Positions 58,741 through 64,000 of a stretch of DNA of 64,000 bases are shown here, in pieces. The first letter of the stretch is position 1. Every line of letters starts with the position of its first letter. A program made the position numbers and the translations under genes. The stretch comes from Candidatus Methanoperedens sp. (GTDB taxonomy: Archaea > Halobacteriota > Methanosarcinia > Methanosarcinales > Methanoperedenaceae). The stretch covers positions 1-64,000 of the forward strand of contig JAPZAS010000036.1 of NCBI GenBank assembly GCA_027460525.1, read 5' to 3'. Below the pieces are notes generated by a model. That model searched no databases and was not told the origin of the DNA. It saw only the letters and a program-made list of their open reading frames with translations.

Positions 58741-59499
58741 TTACATCCTCCTGAAACTCAACACTCCAAGGATCATCATAATAGCTGAAAAAACCATCAT
58801 TACTGCGATGTCAAGATAGAATGGAAAATGATTGATACCAAGGATAATGCCGCGCACTGCATCCACCCCATACGTTAAAGGATTGTATTTTATCAGCGTG
58901 CTAAGCCATGGGGGTGTATTTTCCAGTGTAAACAGGGCGTTGCTGAAGAAAAACATGGGCCACATGACAAAGTTAATCACAAGCCCAAAGCCTTCGGGAC
59001 TCTGCAGGTTCGCCCCTATCACCAGTCCAATGCTTACCATTGCAACGGAGATTAAAAGGAGCATGAGAAACGCTTCAATGATTTTGATTGGCGTCAATGG
59101 GATACTTATTAAAAGACCGATTATCAGAAGAAATACGACCTGCACCATTGCATCTGTTGCTCCGCCGAGAACCTTTCCCGCGAACACGCTGGCTCTTGAA
59201 ACAGGCGCTACCAGCACTTCTTTTAGAAAATCAAGCTTCCGGTCCCAGATTATGTATATCCCGTAGAACAGTGATGTGAACAATACCGCCATGACCACTA
59301 TCCCGGGATAGATAAAAACCTGGTAAGGTAACCCCTCGATAGATTTCAGGTTCGCCCCTATACCCGTTCCGAAACCGAATATCCAGAGAAGCGGTGAGAC
59401 CGCTGAAGATACGAGCCGTTCCTTCTCCCTGACATAGATCTTAGCCTCACGAAGCCAGACTGCGTACATTCCTTCAAATTCATTCATAAGCTGACTCAT
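58741..59499 (-). CDS. ABC-2 type transporter permease (DrrB-like)
   Basis: A 252-residue permease with six predicted helices (LVSSAVSPLLWIFGFGTGIG, FIYPGIVVMAVLFTSLFYGIYII, VVFLLIIGLLISIPL and others). It has the ABC-2 signature NPLTYGVDAVRGIILG near the C-terminus. Partners with the ATP-binding protein upstream to export lipids, drugs or polysaccharide. Its start overlaps the upstream gene by 4 bp. Its last codons (agg agg atg taa) also supply the only ribosome-binding site for cysS, so the two are translationally linked. Confidence 0.92.
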   Translation of the reverse strand: MSQLMNEFEGMYAVWLREAKIYVREKERLVSSAVSPLLWIFGFGTGIGANLKSIEGLPYQVFIYPGIVVMAVLFTSLFYGIYIIWDRKLDFLKEVLVAPVSRASVFAGKVLGGATDAMVQVVFLLIIGLLISIPLTPIKIIEAFLMLLLISVAMVSIGLVIGANLQSPEGFGLVINFVMWPMFFFSNALFTLENTPPWLSTLIKYNPLTYGVDAVRGIILGINHFPFYLDIAVMMVFSAIMMILGVLSFRRM

Positions 59500-60449
59500 C
59501 TTTTCATCACCCTTTCCCAGAAACCTCCTTCTGCTTCACCTTCGCGTATCTCCCTGCCTGTGTAGTGCAGGAACACATCGTTGAGCGTCCCGCTTCTTAC
59601 TTCCACAAAATCTATGGGGCCAGTGTGGGTGAGAAGGTCCTGAAGATGTTTGCTTGCATCCTTGATCGAAAGATGGAGCAAACCATCTTTTTCCTGAAGG
59701 TTTCTTACATAATCAAGCTTTTTGATTTTTTCGATATCAGGATTCTTCTGTTTAAGTTTCACCATGTCCCCCACTATCTGGTTCTTGAGCGCCTCCGGCG
59801 AATCAAGCACTACTATCTTCCCGTAATCGATTATCGCAACTCTGCCGCATAGCTGTTCCGCCTCCTCCATGTAGTGTGTCGTGAGCATGACAGTCATGCG
59901 CTCCTTTTTAGCCAGATCCTGGATATATTCCCAGATATGTTCCCTTGTCTGCGGGTCAAGACCCAGTGTGGGTTCATCGAGGAAAAGGATTTTTGGGTGG
60001 TGCATTATCCCGCGCGCCAGTTCAAGACGCCTCCGCATGCCGCCTGAATATGTATTGACAAGGTCATCTGCGCGTTTCTCAAGATTTACAAGGGACAATA
60101 CCTCAGCTATGCGCTGCTTTCTTATCCTCTTCGGCACCCCGAAAAGCAGATTGTGCATGGAAAGATTCTCCCGTCCCGTGAGAAGGTCGTCCACACTCGG
60201 CTGCTGGAATACTATGCCTATGGATTTCCTGACTTTCGAGGATTCCCTGACAATATCAAAACCGTTAACCCACGCCTTGCCCGATGTGGGCTTTAAAATA
60301 GTGCAGAGCATTGAAATAAGGGTTGTCTTGCCTGCACCGTTCGGACCGAGGAGCCCGAAGATCTCACCCTCTTCCACATGCAGGTTTAGGTTGTCTACCG
60401 CTGTTAGTTTCCCGTATTTTTTGCTGAGAGCTTCGGTTTTGATGACCAT
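59496..60449 (-). CDS. ABC transporter ATP-binding protein (DrrA-like)
   Basis: A 317-residue ATPase of the DrrA/daunorubicin-resistance type. Walker A is GLLGPNGAGKTTLISML, the signature NTYSGGMRRRLELARG, Walker B KILFLDEPTLGLDP, and the switch histidine lies in MLTTHYMEEAEQL. A C-terminal regulatory region of about 80 residues (DYVRNLQEKDGLLHLSIKDASKHLQDLL) is typical. With the overlapping permease it forms a two-gene exporter operon. Substrate unknown. Confidence 0.94.
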   Translation of the reverse strand: MVIKTEALSKKYGKLTAVDNLNLHVEEGEIFGLLGPNGAGKTTLISMLCTILKPTSGKAWVNGFDIVRESSKVRKSIGIVFQQPSVDDLLTGRENLSMHNLLFGVPKRIRKQRIAEVLSLVNLEKRADDLVNTYSGGMRRRLELARGIMHHPKILFLDEPTLGLDPQTREHIWEYIQDLAKKERMTVMLTTHYMEEAEQLCGRVAIIDYGKIVVLDSPEALKNQIVGDMVKLKQKNPDIEKIKKLDYVRNLQEKDGLLHLSIKDASKHLQDLLTHTGPIDFVEVRSGTLNDVFLHYTGREIREGEAEGGFWERVMKR

Positions 60450-60489
60450 AGCACCAATTATGAATGTGAAGGATAAAAATCTGATGGAA

Positions 60490-60852
60490 TTATAGCCGAA
60501 CTACACCCTTTGCGCTCTCGACTTTAATTTCTCTCTCATTATTAAACACATCAACTTTGCCAGTTATCCTTACACTGTCCCCGGCTTTTACAGCATTATA
60601 CACGTCCTTCGCTCCTTTATCCCTCGATATAAAAACATTGATATTGAGATTTGAGAGCTTGAGGATGAGATTCTCACCGGTTTTCGTCATCTGTTTGGAA
60701 AGTATCGTTCCTTCCACATACACGCGTTCCCCGGGCTTTGAATCAGACGAATAAGCAAGAGTTTGCGTTGCAAAACCAAAATAACCGATAATAAGTGAAA
60801 GTACTGCCATAACCATCAGTACTACAACCACCTTTTCTTCCTTCTGCATCAT
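60490..60852 (-). CDS. Membrane-anchored OB-fold protein
   Basis: A 120-residue protein. An N-terminal membrane helix (KVVVVLMVMAVLSLIIGYFGF) is followed by an OB-fold domain (GERVYVEGTILSKQMTKTGENLILKLSNLNINVFISRD ... AGDSVRITGKVDVFNNEREIKV) of the tRNA-anti/nucleic-acid-binding type. The topology places the OB-fold outside if the helix acts as a signal anchor, so sugar or peptide binding is as likely as nucleic acid. One base separates it from the FKBP gene's stop, so they are co-transcribed. Confidence 0.75.
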   Translation of the reverse strand: MMQKEEKVVVVLMVMAVLSLIIGYFGFATQTLAYSSDSKPGERVYVEGTILSKQMTKTGENLILKLSNLNINVFISRDKGAKDVYNAVKAGDSVRITGKVDVFNNEREIKVESAKGVVRL

Positions 60853-60853
60853 G

Positions 60854-61729
60854 CTATTGTATGGACTTCAGGGTCACATTGAAAATCAATGTCTTCCCCG
60901 CAAATTCAGGATTCTGATCCATTATTATGGACGTTTCATTGAAACTGACCTTCATCGGAATCATCTGTCCAAACATGTTTTGGGTTGTAATCACAGTATC
61001 TGGAATGGGATTATGTCTCAGCGTGATATTCACGTTATTCAAACCAACCACTGTGGTGTTCCACGGAGCACCCTGTAACTGAATGATTTCGTTCTTGCTA
61101 ACATTAGCTTTTATTGTAATGTTTTTTTCGTCAATTTTTATTACGGTCTCATTCCACGGCGCTCTTGATTGCCAAATATTATCTCCTAATTTAAGATTAT
61201 AGGATACCGACACATTGGAAGTAATATTCAGGATTGTCATATTAATATTCGTCCCAGGGATTGTGACGATTTCGCCGATGTTGTGGTTTGGACCTAATGT
61301 GCTCTCAAACTGGTTACGGGGAACTTCTAAAACCTTTGGTAACACTTGTGTCGCTGATATATTTTCTATTACTGGTATTATCTGCATCAACACAGGATTA
61401 ATTAAACCGTATGCTTTTTCTGGCGGAATCCTTAAAGTTCTTGACTCGCCGATCTTCATTCCCACTACACCTTCATCAAGTCCTTTGATAACCTTCCCTT
61501 TCCCTACTGTGAAATTAAGCGGTTTATATATCCTGCCTTGAGCGAACACATTATTTTCTATTGCTACCTTCTCATTCGAAGTATCGAAGACCTTCCCGTC
61601 AGGCAGACTTCCTATGTAATCAACAGAAATATTATCACCGTTTTTCACTTCGGTTTTCACTGTTTTCTGCGCCAGACAGCCGCTGAACAATACCGCGGCT
61701 GCGAGTAAAAGAATTAAGAATTTTTTCAT
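60854..61729 (-). CDS. FKBP-type peptidyl-prolyl isomerase lipoprotein
   Basis: A 291-residue secreted protein. The signal peptide KKFLILLLAAAVLFSGC ends in a lipobox with C18, so it is probably lipid-anchored outside the cell. The FKBP domain covers about residues 30-130 (GDNISVDYIGSLPDGKVFDTS, FTVGKGKVIKGLDEGVVGMKIGESRTLRIPPEKAYG), with an insert-in-flap portion after it. The remaining ~150 residues are Asn/Thr-rich and contain many glycosylation sequons. The start at 61729 has ggtg upstream; the longer frame to 61807 is rejected. It folds or chaperones exported proteins. Confidence 0.88.
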   Translation of the reverse strand: MKKFLILLLAAAVLFSGCLAQKTVKTEVKNGDNISVDYIGSLPDGKVFDTSNEKVAIENNVFAQGRIYKPLNFTVGKGKVIKGLDEGVVGMKIGESRTLRIPPEKAYGLINPVLMQIIPVIENISATQVLPKVLEVPRNQFESTLGPNHNIGEIVTIPGTNINMTILNITSNVSVSYNLKLGDNIWQSRAPWNETVIKIDEKNITIKANVSKNEIIQLQGAPWNTTVVGLNNVNITLRHNPIPDTVITTQNMFGQMIPMKVSFNETSIIMDQNPEFAGKTLIFNVTLKSIQ

Positions 61730-61823
61730 TGTAATCACACCTTCACAAAGATGATAACATATAAGTAATTTGTGATATTTCATAGAAAGATATTTTAGAT
61801 AATCCATTCATCAAGGCAATACA

Positions 61824-62852
61824 ATGCAAATCCCACCTTTTCTTTTGCCGGTTGTTACTCTGGCGATAAGTTTCATCATAGCCAATGTTATAAATCTGAT
61901 TTTAAGGATATTAACAAAAAAAGCTGAAAAGACCGGCACTAAAATTGACGATATTATTTTACATGCCATCGGAAGACCCCTTTACATATTGGTTATTGTT
62001 GCAGGCATATACTATGCGATTCATCAGACACCGTATCTTGGAGATTGGATAGATAAATTTGATGCAGGATACAAGTACAGGCACTTTATTCTCACTATTT
62101 TCGGGACATGGACTGTTGCCACACTTGCAAAAGGATTCATAAGAGAATACGGTTACGAATTGGCAGCCAGGACAGACGGGCATGTGGATGAAAGGCTTGT
62201 AGCCCTTGCCGACATGTCTGCAATGTACATCATCTGGTTTCTTGGTATTCTGATCGCCCTTGACGCGGTTGGAGTGCAGATAACACCTCTCATAACTGGC
62301 ATGGGAATCGCGGGTCTTGCGATCGCCCTCGCTGCGCAGAATTTGCTTTCAAATGTGTTCGGAGGCGTTACTATCACCCTTGACCAGCTCTACAAGGTAG
62401 GAGACAGGGTGGAGATGGGAAGTGTTTATGGCGATGTCTATGACATAAAACCCAGATACACCAAGATAAAAACGCTTAATAATACCATTATAACAATCCC
62501 CAATTCCAGGGTGATTAACGAGCAGATAATCAATTATGCATTCCCTGATACCACGACGCGGGTTAAAATCCCGATTAGTGTGGCTTATGGGACAGACCCC
62601 AGGAAAGTGGATGAGCTCCTGCTTGACATAGCAAATAGAACACCACTTGTCCTGAAACACCCAAAACCTCTTGTCCGTTTTACAGAATATGCCAATTCCT
62701 CACAGAATTTCGAGCTTCTTGTATGGATTGGACATTACGACGACAGGCATCCTGTCCTGGACTGGATTTTCAGGGAGATGTTCACCCGATTCAAGAAGGA
62801 AGGTATCGAGATACCATTTAACCAGATGGATGTACATATAAAGAAAGATTGA
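61824..62852 (+). CDS. mscS: MscS-family mechanosensitive channel
   Basis: A 342-residue channel protein. Four or five N-terminal membrane helices (LPVVTLAISFIIANVINLILRIL onwards) precede the pore helix GMGIAGLAIALAAQNLLSNVFGGVTI. A cytoplasmic beta domain follows (YKVGDRVEMGSVYGDVYDIKPRYTKIKTLNNTIITIPNS) and the vestibule C-terminal part. The GxxGxAxxxAxQ helix packing motif is intact. It releases solutes on osmotic downshock. It is followed one base later by a small membrane-protein gene. Confidence 0.92.
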   Translation: MQIPPFLLPVVTLAISFIIANVINLILRILTKKAEKTGTKIDDIILHAIGRPLYILVIVAGIYYAIHQTPYLGDWIDKFDAGYKYRHFILTIFGTWTVATLAKGFIREYGYELAARTDGHVDERLVALADMSAMYIIWFLGILIALDAVGVQITPLITGMGIAGLAIALAAQNLLSNVFGGVTITLDQLYKVGDRVEMGSVYGDVYDIKPRYTKIKTLNNTIITIPNSRVINEQIINYAFPDTTTRVKIPISVAYGTDPRKVDELLLDIANRTPLVLKHPKPLVRFTEYANSSQNFELLVWIGHYDDRHPVLDWIFREMFTRFKKEGIEIPFNQMDVHIKKD

Positions 62853-62853
62853 A

Positions 62854-63267
62854 ATGAACATTACACGAAAATCAATCCTATCGATGGGAAGCGGGATTGT
62901 ACTCGCATGCGGGTTAATTGTTATTCTTGTTCTTATATCTGCGCCTTTTTCCTCTCGTTTTTCCTTGCCGGTTCAAAAGAGCGTACCGTATTTTATTTTC
63001 GTTCTCTCGTTGCTTGTGATAGCGCCTGTGATTGCACGAAGGTTGAACCGCCTTGCTGATATAAAGAGAGTATTAGGCTGGACTTTCATCGGAATCGGGA
63101 TGGAATTTATTGCTTTTCCGGTTTCTTTTCTATTCGTTGTAAAATCAGCGAATTCCACCGGTGCTTTAATGGCAAGTGCAATGATATTTATCTATTCTGT
63201 ACTTTTTGGGATGCCCGCAGGATTGATATGCATTGCTATCGGGATATTCCTGATAAAAAGTGGATAA
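62854..63267 (+). CDS. Four-helix membrane protein downstream of MscS
   Basis: A 137-residue protein with four hydrophobic segments (GSGIVLACGLIVILVLISAPF, VPYFIFVLSLLVIAPVIA, VLGWTFIGIGMEFIAFPVSFLFV, MIFIYSVLFGMPAGLICIAIGIFLI). I do not recognise a family. Spacing of one base from MscS suggests co-expression. A membrane-stress role is possible from context only. Confidence 0.6.
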   Translation: MNITRKSILSMGSGIVLACGLIVILVLISAPFSSRFSLPVQKSVPYFIFVLSLLVIAPVIARRLNRLADIKRVLGWTFIGIGMEFIAFPVSFLFVVKSANSTGALMASAMIFIYSVLFGMPAGLICIAIGIFLIKSG

Positions 63268-63268
63268 C

Positions 63269-63346
63269 ATGACAGAAGACGACGAGCTTGCCCTGATAAG
63301 AAGGAAAAAACTTGAAGAATTGATGAAACGGCAGAAGAGCGACTAA
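63269..63346 (+). CDS. 25-residue peptide, possibly an N-terminal remnant
   Basis: A short frame reading TEDDELALIRRKKLEELMKR followed by QKSD and stop. It starts one base after the previous gene's stop. The charged helix resembles the N-terminus of several archaeal proteins (thioredoxin-like proteins and PDCD5 begin DELEEIRRKKLEEL-like). It may be the start of such a gene whose remainder was lost, or a true small protein. No ribosome-binding site is obvious beyond the coupling with the upstream stop. Confidence 0.35.
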   Translation: MTEDDELALIRRKKLEELMKRQKSD

Positions 63347-63415
63347 GCCCCTCTAACGGAAAACAAGCGTTCGTGGGCGCACCGCCTTTTATCGAGGCAT
63401 TGCGGCAGGCAGTGG

Positions 63416-63877
63416 TTAAATCTCAAAAGGAATACGTTCAATCCTCCCGCCTCTTAGGTCACTGAACTCCACCCCTCCTTGTACCCCCGAAATTTCAATG
63501 CCGTCAAATTCATCGCTGCCGCATAATATATCCTGTTCAGGATGCGTCCCTGGAATTATGCTGCAGCTGATCCGTGTCCTGTCGCCGGCAGAAACCACAA
63601 TCTTCAGGCGCTTTGATGCAGGATGTTTTTTTGGCAGGACGATGAAAGGCGAACCCACTTCACGAATCATATAAAGCACGCACTTTAATCCGTTTATGGT
63701 TGTTTTATCAGCCCCGAATCCAGAGGCTACAAGCAGGTCGTCGGGTTCCAGCGCCAGGAGTATCTCCTCCTTCTCAGTTTCCAGGAAAAATTGGTTTTTC
63801 TCCCCTACTTTGACTATACCCAGGGTGCCTTCTTTTCCCCGCAAAAGAAGCATCTCATCATTATTGAGTGGGATCAT
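63416..63877 (-). CDS. Conserved hypothetical protein
   Basis: A 153-residue soluble protein of unknown function. The first 95 residues are beta-rich (MLLLRGKEGTLGIVKVGEKNQFFLETEKEEILLALEPDDLLVASGFG). A C-terminal segment (SIIPGTHPEQDILCGSDEFDGIEISG) contains a possible metal-binding His-Pro-Glu-Gln-Asp and one cysteine. It overlaps by three bases the 3' end of the zinc-ribbon gene that runs off the window edge, so the two form an operon. Confidence 0.6.
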   Translation of the reverse strand: MIPLNNDEMLLLRGKEGTLGIVKVGEKNQFFLETEKEEILLALEPDDLLVASGFGADKTTINGLKCVLYMIREVGSPFIVLPKKHPASKRLKIVVSAGDRTRISCSIIPGTHPEQDILCGSDEFDGIEISGVQGGVEFSDLRGGRIERIPFEI

Positions 63878-64000
63878 TATTCTTCAGCACACAGGCTCAC
63901 GTTTGCCGAATGACAGGAGGGGCATCTTAATTTATGTCCAAAGCCCTTGAACTCGTTATTGCAATCTCCGCACTTGTAATATTTAGCATCTGCATCCAGT
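63877..64000 (-). CDS. Zinc-ribbon protein, C-terminal part (runs off the window)
   Basis: The visible 40 codons read DADAKYYKCGDCNNEFKGFG, then HKLRCPSCHSANVSLCAEE and stop. Two CxxC pairs 18 residues apart make a classic zinc ribbon, as in small archaeal transcription- or translation-linked proteins and FmdB-like regulators. The start lies beyond position 64000. The stop overlaps the start of the hypothetical gene at 63877 (TAATG on the minus strand), implying co-translation. Confidence 0.65.
   Translation of the reverse strand, partial: LDADAKYYKCGDCNNEFKGFGHKLRCPSCHSANVSLCAEE

Noticed and set aside
1-64000. tRNA, rRNA, CRISPR array, insertion sequence
   Set aside because: I scanned for T-arm motifs, regularly spaced repeats and transposase motifs and found none that held up.

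Overview
This window is a gene-dense euryarchaeal chromosome segment. The archaeal markers are Orc1/Cdc6, Pelota, archaeal-type S-adenosylmethionine synthetase, eS19, PDCD5-type DNA-binding protein, Taw1/Taw2 (wyosine), ApgM and a GatCAB amidotransferase. An MptN-like tetrahydromethanopterin:glutamate ligase, ScpA/ScpB, macro-domain and roadblock proteins, and leaderless TATA promoters suggest Methanosarcinales, perhaps a Methanoperedens-like archaeon. That placement is inference: no methanogenesis or methanotrophy genes lie in the window. I saw no tRNA, rRNA, CRISPR array or intact insertion sequence.

Layout. 0-2.4 kb: a broken glycosyltransferase end, an unknown protein and a B12-binding radical SAM enzyme. 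2.5-6.3 kb: gatCAB, in which gatB carries an AT-rich tract with an inserted cysteine cluster, followed by an AT-rich membrane gene. 7.5-9.8 kb: accessory DNA with a TumA/TumE-like toxin-antitoxin pair between two exact 30-bp GC-rich repeats, an orphan AbrB-type antitoxin, an M50 protease and a small regulator. 9.9-13.8 kb: a TPR/DUF4332 membrane protein and orc1. 14-20.8 kb: metabolism (apgM, SemiSWEET, pyrD-pyrK, taw2, hom with an ACT regulator). 20.8-22.1 kb: a collapsed acetyl-CoA synthetase remnant, a structured 5' leader and a perfect palindrome. 23.3-28.7 kb: a translation-rescue neighbourhood (Pelota, a DUF434 protein with a nuclease-like aspartate pattern, MptN, ClpP, RqcH). 28.9-33 kb: a second toxin-antitoxin pair, a multidomain PAPS-reductase-like protein, ilvC and ribH. 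33.1-38.3 kb: five consecutive CBS-domain genes ending in an overlapping RNA ligase. 38.3-47.8 kb: trpS with an apparent small RNA upstream, macro domain, vapBC, tmk, mat, taw1, scpA-scpB. 48-57.5 kb: an FAD disulfide reductase and two signalling clusters of KaiC/Rad55-like ATPases with roadblock proteins. The second cluster contains a RecA-fold/small-GTPase fusion and runs directly into yhbY-rps19e-PDCD5. 57.5-64 kb: cysS (with no ordinary start codon and a short C terminus), a DrrAB-type ABC exporter, an FKBP lipoprotein, MscS and small proteins.

The strongest candidates for undescribed biology are (1) the Rad55-like ATPase + RecA/GTPase fusion + roadblock operon at 54.1-56.4 kb, (2) Pelota overlapping a putative NYN/PIN-like nuclease, with ClpP next to RqcH, (3) the CBS-array/RNA-ligase operon, and (4) structured RNA leaders at 21.2, 23.3 and 39.7 kb.
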